Part shown: positions 37,901 to 47,808 of the stretch, one piece after another
Layout: each line of letters starts with the position of its first letter
How positions within the stretch are numbered: the first letter of the stretch is position 1
Source: Bacteroidales bacterium
Lineage (GTDB): Bacteria; Bacteroidota; Bacteroidia; Bacteroidales; UBA10428
Length of the DNA stretch: 64,000 nucleotides
Assembly (NCBI GenBank): GCA_016933335.1
Contig: JAFGBD010000074.1
Location: 1-64,000 of the forward strand
Direction of reading: 5' to 3'
Notes under the pieces: model-generated
Told to the model about the DNA's origin: nothing
Databases searched by the model: none
What the model saw: only the letters and a program-made list of their open reading frames with translations
Translations under genes and position numbers: made by a program

Positions 37901-39551
37901 GGGGTTGTTTGTCTTTTATCAGTGATTTTCTGTATTCTTCGGCTTTATGTGATACAGCAGGTTTGAATAAAGAACGTCTGTATATATCTCTGCCTTTCAG
38001 ATTGTTAATATATCCACTGATTAATTTCGCGATATTTATCAATAATTGTCTCTCTTCCCTCATAAAAGGGCCTTCATAGTCCTGGGGAAATTCTTTCAGA
38101 TAACATATTTCTATGGTGCCTTTTTTATTATCGATGGTAACAAAACTTTCTTTCTGCATCCATCGTGTTACCTTGAATTTGCGGCTGCAGTATACTTTAC
38201 CTTCAAATCTTATCCGGGTGACCGTGGAATTCGGATATTGCCAGGCTTTCGGAAGGATGTTGCAGATTTCCTGTAATGTTTCTTCAAGCGATTTGCCTTC
38301 GGCGATGATCCGGGATGTCAGGTTGATTCCTTTAAGCTCTTTCAGTCTTTCCCTGTTTTCAGATAACAGTTTGTTAAAAATATCCTTTGTTGCTGATCCT
38401 GCTATGAGGTTTGCAAGGTTTATCAGCAGGTTTCTTTCTTCTTTTAAGAACGGGCCTTCATCTTCCTGCGGAAATTCCTTCAGATAAAAGACTTCGATTA
38501 AGCCCTGTTTGTTTTTTGGCGCCTCAAAGGTTTGCGTTTGGGTCCAGGGTGTTTCTCTGAAATTCGGGCTGACAAATACCTTTTTTTCGAATGTTATCCG
38601 TACTGCAGTAAATTCGGGATACTGCCAGGCATCAGGAAGAATGGAACTGATGAGCTGCAAAGATTCTTCGAGGGTGCGGTTTTCTTTTAAAATTGCCGAA
38701 GTCTGGTTGAGACCGTGCAGCTCTTTCAGTCTTTCGGTGTTTTGGGCAAGCAGAACCTGCAGGTTATTCCTGGAGACAGACCCGGAAATCAGAGCCGCAA
38801 GGTTGTCAATCAGGTTCCTCTCTTCTTTCAGAAACGGACCTTCATCTTCATCAGGAAATGCTTTAAGGTAAAAGACCTCAATCAGTCCCTTCTTATTATC
38901 AGGTGTCTCGAATGACTGTTTCTGACACCATCTGGTCTCCATGAAATTCTTACTGGTAAATACCTTGTTTTCATATCTGATCCTTGCAACTGTGTGTTCG
39001 GGGTATTGCCAGGCCTCGGGTAGAAAGGAACAAATCTCCTGAAGGCTTTCTTCGAGTGTCTGGCTGTCTTTCAGCATTTTAGTGGTAAAATTGATTCCCA
39101 TTAATTCCTTCAGCCTTTCTTTTATATCATAATGGAGATCTTTTAACTGTATTCTGGAAATGGCACCTGAAACGATTGTGGAAACATGGTCTAAAAAAGA
39201 ATCTTCTTTAAAAAGAGGTTTTTCATCTGCTTGACCCGCAAAATCATGGTCGAAAAACAGCTGGATAACACCTTTTTTATCATTGGGAATCTCAAAGTTC
39301 CTTTTTTTCACAAAGGCGGTCTCGGTAAAATTTTTGCTTGTATACTCGTTACCGTCAAATATGATTCTGGCATAAACATTTTCAGGTTGCGCATATACTT
39401 CAGGTAAAAGGCTGCATATGAGTTGTAATGAATTATCCAGATCAGGTTCTGAAGAAAGAATCTCCAGTATTTTTCCAATGGTCCGGTATTCATTGAGATT
39501 CATTTCTTCAAAGATGATCTCATTGTTTTTATTTTCAGTCTGTCTTGCCAT
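34947..39551 (-). CDS. Giant sensor: four GAF-like repeats, two receiver-like domains, PEP-synthase-type ATP-binding domain
   Basis: The product has 1534 residues. Residues 20-518 hold four tandem repeats of about 128 residues (20-135, 143-262, 272-390, 400-518), each with LEESLQ(E/L)I...LP.AWQYP, TRI.FE.KV, a hydrophobic strand EVFYLKEFP and DEGPFLKEERN; these resemble GAF domains. Residues 573-705 form a receiver-like domain with Met637 in place of Asp. Residues 718-865 form a second one that keeps Asp797, the acidic pair Glu726/Asp727, Ser831 and Lys850. From about 975 on lies a PPDK_N/PEP-synthase ATP-grasp-like domain with GSLGGKGRGLA (982-992), RPIAVRSSS (1074-1082), ELEYAVD (1325-1331) and LLQIKPL (1344-1350). 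A C-terminal module with GPGRWGT (1426-1432) follows. No phospho-His swivelling domain is present, so classical PEP synthesis is not expected. It precedes the pseudo-regulator gene by 19 bases. Confidence 0.85.
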   Translation of the reverse strand: MARQTENKNNEIIFEEMNLNEYRTIGKILEILSSEPDLDNSLQLICSLLPEVYAQPENVYARIIFDGNEYTSKNFTETAFVKKRNFEIPNDKKGVIQLFFDHDFAGQADEKPLFKEDSFLDHVSTIVSGAISRIQLKDLHYDIKERLKELMGINFTTKMLKDSQTLEESLQEICSFLPEAWQYPEHTVARIRYENKVFTSKNFMETRWCQKQSFETPDNKKGLIEVFYLKAFPDEDEGPFLKEERNLIDNLAALISGSVSRNNLQVLLAQNTERLKELHGLNQTSAILKENRTLEESLQLISSILPDAWQYPEFTAVRITFEKKVFVSPNFRETPWTQTQTFEAPKNKQGLIEVFYLKEFPQEDEGPFLKEERNLLINLANLIAGSATKDIFNKLLSENRERLKELKGINLTSRIIAEGKSLEETLQEICNILPKAWQYPNSTVTRIRFEGKVYCSRKFKVTRWMQKESFVTIDNKKGTIEICYLKEFPQDYEGPFMREERQLLINIAKLISGYINNLKGRDIYRRSLFKPAVSHKAEEYRKSLIKDKQPLQLFFNKQIIDKYIYFDMMKYKIKEILFVATLYDAFILENEDHFFEQFMGEIYQYSLFSLPRITGVTSAKEAMELLETTSFDLIILMAGIDQHYPLELAKKIKKRKPDIPIYLLLNQKSNIQYFEDILPASRIIDKLFVWNGDSQIFFAIVKSIEDKANVENDTRIGLVRVILLLEDSAQYYSKYLPILYSIVFGQVQQTLVEVEKNELDKICKMRSRPKILLARNYEDAIYLFHKYKDFLLCIISDVEFEKEGRLDKTAGINFIKYAKSNIKNLPIILQSADTKNEKIAQNLGVGFVNKNSESLLNDLKNFLTRNLAFGDFVFRNKEGKQIAVARSLNEFLALLHTIPEESLYTHANENQFSLWIMGRGEIHLAKILNPLRITDFPNIHDIRTFLIQTIKKYLEEKKKGKVLGFDESTDIDEKNIVNFSSGSLGGKGRGLAFINTLIYNIDFSALSKYINIRTPKTAIIGIDEFEIFIEKNRLYERIFNPELPYQKIREYFYKAQLSGSLMKKLEVFIDQISRPIAVRSSSLSEDSITQPFAGVFDTIIIPNNHPNKFLRFQNLVDAIKLVYASVYSGYARTYFKAINHKVEEERMAIVLQELAGQQFEDYYYPHISGIANSHNYYPVSHMKPEEGFAIAALGLGSYVVEGGKAFRFSPKYPNIEMFSTRDLLNSTQVDFYAVDLSKQVIDLMKYGDKASLALLEISAAEKHGTLKHLASVYNSDNDRIEEGLVSKGPRILNFADILKHNYIPLAETIDIMLHTVKEALGSPVELEYAVDLTKTINDLPSFYLLQIKPLVENLSHYVIDPDKVDQSRILLYTTSSLGNGKIKNIRDVIYVDVDKFSKLKTLEMVNEIEELNHFMSRQNKQYVLIGPGRWGTRDQFLGIPVIWPQISNAKVIVEISLPDFPLDSSLGSHFFHNLTSMNVGYLSVRDSSSTDYIQWKLLDRQRTIHRTNHFRHIRFENPLTITMDGKSMISVIQI
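37998..39494 (-). repeat. Four tandem GAF-like coding repeats of about 385 bases
   Basis: Within the giant sensor gene, four consecutive units encode related blocks of about 128 residues. Units two to four are the most alike; the first is the most diverged. The repeats contain shared words such as WQYP, KNFxET, EVFYLK and EDEGPFLKEERN. They point to internal duplication. Confidence 0.85.
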
Positions 39552-39608
39552 GGTAGTGAAGCATTAATTAACAGCGAAAAAATCCGGTCAGTTTATCCAA
39601 TATTCATT

Positions 39609-39640
39609 CAAAGAAAACCAAATGAAGTCTTTAAGGCAAA
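39609..39640 (-). promoter_or_regulatory. Candidate promoter for the giant sensor operon
   Basis: On the minus strand TTTG (39640-39637), a 20-base spacer and TTTCTTTG (39616-39609) match TTTG-N19/21-TAnnTTTG at all but one position. It lies about 58 bases before the ATG at 39551. Confidence 0.4.
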
Positions 39641-39710
39641 TTTATTATGAAAATATGAAGAACCTAAGAAAAATGCATTAGAAAGTGAAGGTCAGATCTT
39701 TTCAACCGGA

Positions 39711-39741
39711 TTGAACAAACCTGATAATTATTCTATATTTG
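39711..39741 (+). promoter_or_regulatory. Bacteroidetes-type promoter for the SGNH gene
   Basis: TTG (39711-39713), a 20-base spacer and TATATTTG (39734-39741) fit the TTG-N19/21-TAnnTTTG consensus exactly. It lies about 18 bases before ATG 39759, which supports that start over the upstream TTG. Confidence 0.6.
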
Positions 39742-39758
39742 AATTAAATTCGCACGAA

Positions 39759-40508
39759 ATGAGAATCTTATACATATTATTCTTTTTTTCTGTATATCAA
39801 TATGATGTGGATAAGCCGTTGAATATTATGATCATCGGAGATTCAAACGGAGCCAGTGAAAAAGGCTGGGTATACCAGCTGGACAAACTGAGGCATGGTA
39901 CTGACCATCTGATCAATTATTCAATAGGGGGGAACACCATAGGCTTTGATAACCTTGGCAGGGACACCCTGAATACGCTTAAAAATATCAATGGTTACAT
40001 CAAAAATGCAGAAGACAGTCTTCAATACCTGGATAAAATATTGATTTGTCTTGGAACAAATGATTGCAAGGCTGTTTTTGACACACTGCAATCTGAGGTG
40101 CCGCTGAACCTGGAAAAGCTGATTTTAATTATCAGGGATCATCCCTTTTGTTCAGATATAATACCCGATATCGTATTGATCACTCCTCCTCCGGTTGCCG
40201 TTGATTCACTTCTGTTGCCCAAGTATTTCGGAGGGAAGAAGAGGCTTGAAAAGCTGCTGCCTCATTACAGGATCATCGCAGATAAGTATGGCTGCCTGTA
40301 TGTTGATATTTATCATCCCCTGTCTGGTGATTTCACCTCATATACGGTGGACGGTATCCATCTTAACGAAGCAGGGTCCATAAGGGCTGCAGAAATTATA
40401 AATGAGATGATAATGAATCCATCTCAGGGCAACAACAAGAAAATTACAGATGCCGGATATAAAAGAATGAATGATCCTGTTCTTAAAAATGATGATGCTT
40501 CATTGTGA
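39759..40508 (+). CDS. SGNH/GDSL hydrolase, probably secreted
   Basis: The protein has 249 residues from ATG 39759. An N-terminal hydrophobic stretch (MRILYILFFFSVYQY) is a probable signal or anchor. The SGNH blocks are present: IIGDSNGAS supplies the Ser, YSIGGNT the Gly, LICLGTNDCK the Asn, and VDGIHLNEAG the Asp/His pair. It is a serine esterase or deacetylase-type hydrolase with unknown substrate. It is divergent from the giant sensor gene and precedes a D-threonine-aldolase-like gene by 38 bases. Confidence 0.85.
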   Translation: MRILYILFFFSVYQYDVDKPLNIMIIGDSNGASEKGWVYQLDKLRHGTDHLINYSIGGNTIGFDNLGRDTLNTLKNINGYIKNAEDSLQYLDKILICLGTNDCKAVFDTLQSEVPLNLEKLILIIRDHPFCSDIIPDIVLITPPPVAVDSLLLPKYFGGKKRLEKLLPHYRIIADKYGCLYVDIYHPLSGDFTSYTVDGIHLNEAGSIRAAEIINEMIMNPSQGNNKKITDAGYKRMNDPVLKNDDASL

Positions 40509-40546
40509 ATGATTTTATGAATCAGCCTTAAAACAAACAGTTACTT

Positions 40547-41689
40547 GTGAAAATAATTGATAAAGAGATTCTTTCGGTTGACACCCCAAGGGTGCTTATA
40601 GATTACGATGTCTTAATGTCCAATATTCATATGGTACACGGGTATGCCGAACGTTATCAGGTGGATGTCAGACCGCATGTGAAATCACATAAAAGCCTGG
40701 ATATTGCCGCAATACAACTGGAAGAAGGAGCGAAAGGACTGACAGCTGCCAAGGTGGATGAAGCGGCAGTGTTTTTCAATACGGCGACGAAATCATTCAC
40801 ACTGGCATATCCGCTGACAGAAGAGCACAAGATTCAAAGGATACTCAGCAGTACAAGGCAGTTCAGTCTTGACATGAATCTTATCGTTGACAGTGAAGAA
40901 GGTTACGAGGTTGTTGCTTTGATGTGTAAAAGGCTTGGTATAAAGCTGAAAATCTATATCAAGATTGATGTCGGGTTGAAAAGATGCGGACTTCCTCCAG
41001 GGGATCCCCGGATTTTACGCATTGCCAGGAAAGTATTATCTGACGGCCATCTTGAGCTTGCCGGTCTTCTCTCGCATGCCGGTCATGTATACAGGGCCGG
41101 AAATATCGATGAGGTCATACGTATCGCCCGGGATGAATTGAAAATATTGTTCAGGGTCAGAAAGTACCTGCTTGATTACGATATCGAAACAAAAAGAATT
41201 TCAATCGGCTCAACACCTTCATTGCTGGCCGGTATCGATTTACAGGGAATATCTGAGATAAGGCCGGGGAATTATGTTTTTATGGACAGGATCACCTGGA
41301 AACTCGGATTAATTGCTCCGGAGCAGATAGCATTAACCGTTATGTCAACCGTGGTGAGCAAAAACAAGAATCATTTTATCATTGACGCCGGCTCAAAAGT
41401 GCTGAGCTCCGATACCGGTGCACATGGCTCAAAGATTCTTGAGGGTTACGGACTGGCATACCCGGCTGAAAAGTATCTTGAAGAGGATTACAGGATGAAA
41501 ATCATCTCATTATCAGAAGAGCACGGGTTTATTGAACGTCCGGATTTTGATCTGCCGCTCGGGACAAGGATAAGGATCATCCCCAATCATGCCTGTCCTG
41601 TTGTTAACCTGACGGATTCACTCGTCGTTCACAGCAGGAATATCATCAGGCATGTATGGAAGGTACATGCCAGGGGAAAGGTATTATAA
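40547..41689 (+). CDS. D-threonine aldolase/D-serine dehydratase-like PLP enzyme
   Basis: The 380-residue protein starts at GTG 40547. It has the alanine-racemase-like TIM barrel with the PLP-Lys motif RPHVKSHK (42-49; Lys46 the probable Schiff-base residue), GSTPSLLAG, the PGNYVFMDR segment and a C-terminal beta domain with NHACPVVNL (His/Cys metal ligands). This matches the DSD1/D-threonine-aldolase family, which cleaves or dehydrates D-3-hydroxy amino acids. The exact substrate cannot be read. The gene shares its transcript with the SGNH gene most likely. Confidence 0.87.
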   Translation: MKIIDKEILSVDTPRVLIDYDVLMSNIHMVHGYAERYQVDVRPHVKSHKSLDIAAIQLEEGAKGLTAAKVDEAAVFFNTATKSFTLAYPLTEEHKIQRILSSTRQFSLDMNLIVDSEEGYEVVALMCKRLGIKLKIYIKIDVGLKRCGLPPGDPRILRIARKVLSDGHLELAGLLSHAGHVYRAGNIDEVIRIARDELKILFRVRKYLLDYDIETKRISIGSTPSLLAGIDLQGISEIRPGNYVFMDRITWKLGLIAPEQIALTVMSTVVSKNKNHFIIDAGSKVLSSDTGAHGSKILEGYGLAYPAEKYLEEDYRMKIISLSEEHGFIERPDFDLPLGTRIRIIPNHACPVVNLTDSLVVHSRNIIRHVWKVHARGKVL

Positions 41690-41714
41690 TTTCATTTATT
41701 TTAGTTCATGGTAT

Positions 41715-41743
41715 AAAAAAAGCTATCCGGTCACGGATAGCTT
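41715..41743 (-). terminator. Rho-independent terminator of eno
   Basis: AAGCTATCCG (41720-41729) pairs with CGGATAGCTT (41734-41743) around GTCA. On the minus strand seven Ts follow. It stands between convergent eno and the aldolase-like gene and may serve both, although only the eno side has the T-run. Confidence 0.88.
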
Positions 41744-41766
41744 CTGCATTTTAAGTTATAAACCGA

Positions 41767-43086
<1,320 letters not shown>

Positions 43087-43154
43087 CTAACTGATTTAGC
43101 GAATGAAATGAGCGATCTCATAAGCCCACCTAATAAATAATATATATTCTTGAT

Positions 43155-43188
43155 AAAAAAGGGACAGAGAAAAAATGCTCTTTATCCC
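43155..43188 (-). terminator. Imperfect hairpin terminator between rplQ and eno
   Basis: GGGACAGAG (43161-43169) pairs imperfectly with CTCTTTATCCC (43178-43188), followed on the minus strand by six Ts (43155-43160). It lies about 40 bases after the rplQ stop and likely ends the ribosomal operon, at least partly. Confidence 0.6.
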
Positions 43189-43227
43189 TTATCAGATACT
43201 TTTTTTAGGATCAATGCGAAGGATTTT

Positions 43228-44118
43228 CTATGCTTTCTTTTCTTCATCTTCTGCATTATCCTCTTTTTTTTCTTCCTTTGTTTCAGGCTTATCTTCATTA
43301 ACATCTTCTTTCGCGGCTCCGGCAATTTTTTCAGCAGAGGCTTCGGTGGTTTTTTCAGCTGCAGGTCCGGCAGCAGGTTCTGCTTCGGCTTTTTCAGCGG
43401 AGACTTCGGCAGCATCTTCAGCTTCGGCTATTTCTGTTTCAGCTTTTGCAGTTTTATCATCTGCCTGGATGTCTTGGTCCTTTGTTTCGGGGGACTGTGA
43501 TGCGGTATCCTGTTTTGCTGTTCCCGCTTCCTTTACAGGGGTTTCGGTTGCCGGCTCTGAAGCTTCTGCAGCGGCCTCCTTCTTTGAAGCTTCCGTGACG
43601 GTCTTTTTCTCGGCGGCCTGCGTTTCAGTACCCTCTTTTACGATTCCGGCTTCCTCTGTTGCAGCTTTTGTTTCAGTTTCTTCCTTTTTCTTCCCGCCAC
43701 CTCTTCTGCGGCGTTTCCCCGTCCTGCCTTCTGCTTCTGACCTGGCAGCCAGCATGTTTTCATTGTAATCAACAAGTTCAATGACACACATGTCAGCACT
43801 GTCGCCTGCGCGATATCCGGTCTTCAGAATTCTGGTATATCCGCCCGGCCTTTCCAGGATTTTCGGGGAGATTTCCCTGAACAATTCAGAAACAGCATCT
43901 TTATTCTGCAGATAGCCAAAAACAACCCTCCTGGAATGTGTTGAATCCTCCTTTGATTTGGTAATCAAAGGTTCGATATAGGTTCTTAATGCTTTGGCCT
44001 TTGCTACAGTGGTTTTTATCTTTTTGTGCATAATAAGCGAGGTTGCCATGTTGGCAAGCATAGCCTTACGGTGATTACTTTTTCTCCCTAAATGATTAAT
44101 TTTCTTACTGTGTCGCAT
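43228..44118 (-). CDS. rplQ: Ribosomal protein L17 with long acidic/Ala-rich tail
   Basis: Residues 1-127 are a normal L17 ([40 protein letters not shown]). Residues 128-296 are an added tail: a basic patch [12 protein letters not shown] (134-145) followed by about 150 residues of Ala, Glu, Lys, Thr and Pro with no hydrophobic core. Bacterial L17 is usually 115-130 residues; moderate extensions are known in Bacteroidetes, but this one more than doubles the protein. The tail is presumably disordered. The gene follows rpoA and ends the ribosomal run. Opposite-strand open frames here are artefacts of the repetitive composition. Confidence 0.95.
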   Translation of the reverse strand: MRHSKKINHLGRKSNHRKAMLANMATSLIMHKKIKTTVAKAKALRTYIEPLITKSKEDSTHSRRVVFGYLQNKDAVSELFREISPKILERPGGYTRILKTGYRAGDSADMCVIELVDYNENMLAARSEAEGRTGKRRRRGGGKKKEETETKAATEEAGIVKEGTETQAAEKKTVTEASKKEAAAEASEPATETPVKEAGTAKQDTASQSPETKDQDIQADDKTAKAETEIAEAEDAAEVSAEKAEAEPAAGPAAEKTTEASAEKIAGAAKEDVNEDKPETKEEKKEDNAEDEEKKA

Positions 44119-44167
44119 CTCAATTAAAAATTTAAGACCTGTACAGGTCTTTTCACCTAATGATTAT

Positions 44168-45169
44168 TTATTCTTTTTCAAGCTTGTACTTTGAGACATC
44201 CATTCCGAATGACAGATTCATACCCTCCAGAAGTTCATCCAGCTCTGTAAGTGATTTTTTACCAAAGTTTCTGAATTTCAGGAGATCGTTTTTATTGAAT
44301 TTGACCAGGTCTCCAAGTGTTTCAACCTCGGCTGCTTTAAGGCAATTAAGTGCCCTGACCGATAGATCAAGATCAACCAGTTTTGTTTTAAGCAGCTGTC
44401 TCATATGCAGAATTTCTTCATCAAATTCTTCATTTGTTGAACCTTCCTCAGAATCGAGAGTAATTTTTTCATCTGAAAACAGCATGAAATGATATATCAG
44501 AATTTTAGCCGCTTCCTTTAGTGCATCTTTCGGATGAATGGAGCCGTCGGTCAGAATTTCAAACACCAGCTTTTCATAGTCGGTTTTCTGTTCCACCCTG
44601 TAGTTTTCAACAGCATACTTTACATTCTTTATGGGTGTAAAAATGGAGTCGACAGGGATGACACCAAATTCAGCATCAAGGGGTTTGTTCTCTTCTGCAG
44701 GAACATATCCGCGACCTTTATTGATACTGATTTCCATGTTGAACTCAACATCAGACTCCATGTGGCATATTTCCAGATCAGGATTCAGTACTTCAAAACC
44801 GCTGAGAAATCTGTTAAGATCACCTGCTTTAAATATTTCCTGTCCCGTTAACTTAATAAACACCTTTTCGTCTTTGATGTCTTCGATCAGTCTTTTAAAC
44901 CGGATTTGTTTCATATTCAGGATGATGTCAGTAACATCCTCAATAACACCGGTTAGTGTAGAGAATTCATGTTCAACACCGTCAATTTTGATAGTGGTTA
45001 TAGCATATCCCTCCAAAGATGACAGAAGGATTCTCCGGAGGGCATTCCCGACAGTAATGCCATAGCCCGGTTCCAACGGACGAAATTCGAATTTGCCGAA
45101 TTTGTCGTCCGATTCTATCATAATGACTTTATCGGGTTTCTGAAAAGCTAAAATTGCCATAAAATTCAA
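44168..45169 (-). CDS. rpoA: RNA polymerase alpha subunit
   Basis: The 333 residues have the N-terminal assembly domain ([26 protein letters not shown] region, about 1-235) and the C-terminal DNA-binding domain (about 265-325; [23 protein letters not shown] and [16 protein letters not shown]). It lies between rpsD and rplQ, the standard alpha-operon position. Confidence 0.98.
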   Translation of the reverse strand: MNFMAILAFQKPDKVIMIESDDKFGKFEFRPLEPGYGITVGNALRRILLSSLEGYAITTIKIDGVEHEFSTLTGVIEDVTDIILNMKQIRFKRLIEDIKDEKVFIKLTGQEIFKAGDLNRFLSGFEVLNPDLEICHMESDVEFNMEISINKGRGYVPAEENKPLDAEFGVIPVDSIFTPIKNVKYAVENYRVEQKTDYEKLVFEILTDGSIHPKDALKEAAKILIYHFMLFSDEKITLDSEEGSTNEEFDEEILHMRQLLKTKLVDLDLSVRALNCLKAAEVETLGDLVKFNKNDLLKFRNFGKKSLTELDELLEGMNLSFGMDVSKYKLEKE

Positions 45170-45178
45170 TTATTTTTA

Positions 45179-45784
45179 TTATTTAGAATACAATTCTACG
45201 ATCAGTTGTTCCTTAATATTTTCAGGAATGTCTTCACGTGACGGGAGATTAAGGATCTTTCCTGTCATAAGACCTGAATCCCACTCCAGCCACGATGAAC
45301 TGGTTTTTCTGCCAGATAATGAGTTGTTTATAACTTCAAGTGATTTCGATTTTTCCCTTACACCGACAATGTCTCCCGCACGCAGGATCATGGAAGGGAT
45401 GTTCACAACATCACCATTTACAGTGATATGCCGGTGGGTTACAAGCTGTCTTGCAGACCTTCTGGTTGGAGCTATACCAAGCCGGTAGATGACATTGTCA
45501 AGCCTTGATTCAAGAAGCTGCAGCAGTAATTCTCCGGTGACACCTTTGCTGCTTTGTGCTTTCTCAAAAAGATTTTTGAATTGTCTTTCAAGCACTCCAT
45601 AGGTGTATTTGGCCTTTTGCTTCTCTTTCAGCTGCAAGCCGTATTCTGATAATTTTCTTCTTTTTTTATTGATACCATGTTGCCCGGGAGGATAATTCTT
45701 TTTTTCAAAATGCTTATCAACACCGTAGATGGGATCACCAAATTTTCTGGAAATCTTTGTTGTTGGTCCTGTATATCTAGCCAT
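45179..45784 (-). CDS. rpsD: Ribosomal protein S4
   Basis: S4 nucleates 30S assembly by binding the 5' domain of 16S rRNA. The 201 residues start [16 protein letters not shown]. The S4 RNA-binding domain is at about 93-155 ([26 protein letters not shown]). It is the zinc-free form, without the Cys cluster. The rpoA gene follows 9 bases later. Confidence 0.98.
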   Translation of the reverse strand: MARYTGPTTKISRKFGDPIYGVDKHFEKKNYPPGQHGINKKRRKLSEYGLQLKEKQKAKYTYGVLERQFKNLFEKAQSSKGVTGELLLQLLESRLDNVIYRLGIAPTRRSARQLVTHRHITVNGDVVNIPSMILRAGDIVGVREKSKSLEVINNSLSGRKTSSSWLEWDSGLMTGKILNLPSREDIPENIKEQLIVELYSK

Positions 45785-45817
45785 TTAGAATATATTTAAC
45801 AGTTTTCAAATTAGGAA

Positions 45818-46207
45818 TCAGACTCTTCTTCTTGCCGGTGGTCTGCAGCCGTTATGTGGCAGAGGAGTCACGTCAACTATTTCGGTAACTTCAATTCCCG
45901 AGCTGTGGATAGTCCTGATAGCTGATTCACGTCCGGCACCAGGTCCCTTGACAAATACTTTAACTTTACGCAAACCATTATCATATGCTATCTTGGCACA
46001 ATCTGCCGCTGCCATCTGTGCAGCATAGGGCGTGTTCTTTTTGGAACCCTTAAAACCCATTTTGCCGGCTGATGCCCAGGATATTACCTGACCCTGGTTA
46101 TTTGTCAGGGTTATGATGATATTATTAAATGATGCATGAATGTGAGCCTGACCAACCGGATCAACTTTAACAACTCTTTTTTTTGATGTTCCTGTTCTTT
46201 TTGCCAT
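45818..46207 (-). CDS. rpsK: Ribosomal protein S11
   Basis: The 129-residue platform protein has [38 protein letters not shown] and the C-terminal [18 protein letters not shown]. Length and motifs are standard. It lies 33 bases before rpsD and 10 bases after rpsM. Confidence 0.98.
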   Translation of the reverse strand: MAKRTGTSKKRVVKVDPVGQAHIHASFNNIIITLTNNQGQVISWASAGKMGFKGSKKNTPYAAQMAAADCAKIAYDNGLRKVKVFVKGPGAGRESAIRTIHSSGIEVTEIVDVTPLPHNGCRPPARRRV

Positions 46208-46217
46208 AATCTGATTC

Positions 46218-46595
46218 TTATTTTGTAGCCTTCTTCTTATTTGCTACCGTTTTTTTCCTTCCTTTTCTGGTGCGGGCGTTGTTTTTTGTACTTTGTCCCC
46301 GCACAGGCAAGCCAATTCGGTGTCTTACTCCCCTGTAGCAACCAATGTCCATTAATCTTTTAATGTTAAGCTGTACCTGGGATCGAAGCTCGCCCTCAAC
46401 CTTGATATTTTCGTTAATGATTTTTCTTATCAAGGTAATTTGATCGTCTGTCCAGTCTTTAACCTTGATATTATACTCGATGCCTGCCTTTTTAAGTATG
46501 TTTCTTGCAGTACTTCGACCAATTCCGAAGATATAGGTAAGACCTATTTCTCCTCTTTTGTTTTTTGGTAAATCGACACCTACGATTCTAGCCAT
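46218..46595 (-). CDS. rpsM: Ribosomal protein S13
   Basis: The 125-residue head protein starts [26 protein letters not shown] and ends in the basic tail [24 protein letters not shown] that reaches the P site. The gene follows rpmJ after about 40 bases. Confidence 0.98.
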   Translation of the reverse strand: MARIVGVDLPKNKRGEIGLTYIFGIGRSTARNILKKAGIEYNIKVKDWTDDQITLIRKIINENIKVEGELRSQVQLNIKRLMDIGCYRGVRHRIGLPVRGQSTKNNARTRKGRKKTVANKKKATK

Positions 46596-46635
46596 AAGTC
46601 ATTCATTTAAATGTTTTCAGATTCTGAATAAATTA

Positions 46636-46752
46636 TCAACCCTGACGCTGTTTTAATTTAGGGTTTTTTTTATTGATGACATAAAGCCGCCCTTTTCGGC
46701 GGACAATTTTACAGTCTGAACTTCTTTTCTTTACAGATGCCCTTACTTTCAT
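46636..46752 (-). CDS. rpmJ: Ribosomal protein L36
   Basis: ATG at 46752 to TGA at 46636-46638 encodes 38 residues beginning [20 protein letters not shown] and ending KLKQRQG. It keeps only one Cys of the zinc-ribbon positions, so it is the zinc-free L36 form. It sits in the expected place between infA and rpsM. The gene was found directly from the sequence. Confidence 0.95.
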   Translation of the reverse strand: MKVRASVKKRSSDCKIVRRKGRLYVINKKNPKLKQRQG

Positions 46753-46767
46753 ATTATGTGTTCTTCT

Positions 46768-46986
46768 TTATTTATATCTAAATGTAATTCTTCCTTTCGT
46801 CAGATCATACGGCGACATCTCGATCCTGACTTTGTCTCCGGGCAATATTTTAATGTAATGCATTCTCATTTTTCCTGAGATATGTGCTGTAATGATATGC
46901 CCGTTTTCAAGTTCAACCCTGAACATGGCATTTGATAATGCTTCTTTGATAACACCATCTTGTTCAATTGAAGGTTGCTTTGCCAT
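46768..46986 (-). CDS. infA: Translation initiation factor IF-1
   Basis: IF-1 blocks the A site during initiation. The 72-residue S1-fold protein starts [20 protein letters not shown] and contains [28 protein letters not shown], the family core. I take ATG 46986 as the start; a longer upstream reading would overlap map. The stop lies 15 bases before rpmJ. Confidence 0.97.
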   Translation of the reverse strand: MAKQPSIEQDGVIKEALSNAMFRVELENGHIITAHISGKMRMHYIKILPGDKVRIEMSPYDLTKGRITFRYK

Positions 46987-46990
46987 ATAT

Positions 46991-47791
46991 TTAAATTTTG
47001 AAATGCAAATACATGTTGTTTTCCATTTTGTTTTCAATGTATTCAAAGGTCGACAAGACATTTGCCCTGTCTTTGTCAATTGCTACAGCATGCTCAAAAT
47101 GTGCCGAAGGTTTATTATCCGCTGTGCGGATGGTCCATCCGTCTTTTTGCTGAATAATCTCTTTTCTTCCCAGATTGATCATCGGCTCTATGCAGATCAC
47201 CATTCCTTTTTTTAACTTGATGCCTTTGCCCCGCTTCCCGTAATTGGGTACCTCAGGTGCTTCGTGCAGGTTTTTTCCCAACCCGTGACCAACCATTTCC
47301 CGCACAACTGATAATCCGGCATCCTCACAATGCTTTTGTATTGCGTAACCCAGGTCTCCAAGTCTTTTTCCCTCTATAGCCACTTCAATACCTTTGAACA
47401 GAGATTCTTTTGTTATTCTCAGCAATTCAGCAACTTCATCATCAATTTCACCGATTGCAAAAGTATATGCGGAATCACCATAATATCCGTCATAAATGAT
47501 GCCGCAATCAATTGAAATGATATCTCCTTCCTTTAATTCGTAATCTGAAGGGATTCCATGTACTACCTGGCTGTTTACAGAAGTACAAAGGGTATTAGGG
47601 TACCCTTTGTAATTTAAAAAACCGGGGATTCCCTTGTTATCACGAATATATTCCTCTGCATGCCGGTCAAGACTTAATGTTGTTATTCCAGGTTTAAGTA
47701 TTCCTGCAATTTCAGCAAGTGTTTTGGAAACCAGCAAGTTGCTGTTTCTGAGCAGCTCAATCTCTTCTTCTGTTTTAATAAGAATCATCAA
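46991..47791 (-). CDS. map: Methionine aminopeptidase, type I
   Basis: Map removes initiator Met from nascent proteins. The 266 residues carry the metal ligands: ISIDCG and [10 protein letters not shown] (two Asp), [10 protein letters not shown] (His) and CIEPMI (Glu). The ATG pair at 47791/47788 leaves the exact start open by one codon. It lies between secY and infA, the usual Bacteroidetes spc-operon order; no adk gene is present. Confidence 0.96.
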   Translation of the reverse strand: MMILIKTEEEIELLRNSNLLVSKTLAEIAGILKPGITTLSLDRHAEEYIRDNKGIPGFLNYKGYPNTLCTSVNSQVVHGIPSDYELKEGDIISIDCGIIYDGYYGDSAYTFAIGEIDDEVAELLRITKESLFKGIEVAIEGKRLGDLGYAIQKHCEDAGLSVVREMVGHGLGKNLHEAPEVPNYGKRGKGIKLKKGMVICIEPMINLGRKEIIQQKDGWTIRTADNKPSAHFEHAVAIDKDRANVLSTFEYIENKMENNMYLHFKI

Positions 47792-47808
47792 AGAACGTGT
47801 TACGGGAA

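Noticed and set aside
34947..39551. Calling the giant protein a phosphoenolpyruvate synthase
   Set aside because: Only the ATP-binding part is present; the phospho-His and PEP-binding domains are missing, and the N-terminal half is sensory.
43150..43768. Plus-strand Ser/Phe-rich open frames opposite rplQ
   Set aside because: They mirror the Ala/Glu/Lys repeat tail of L17; composition artefact.
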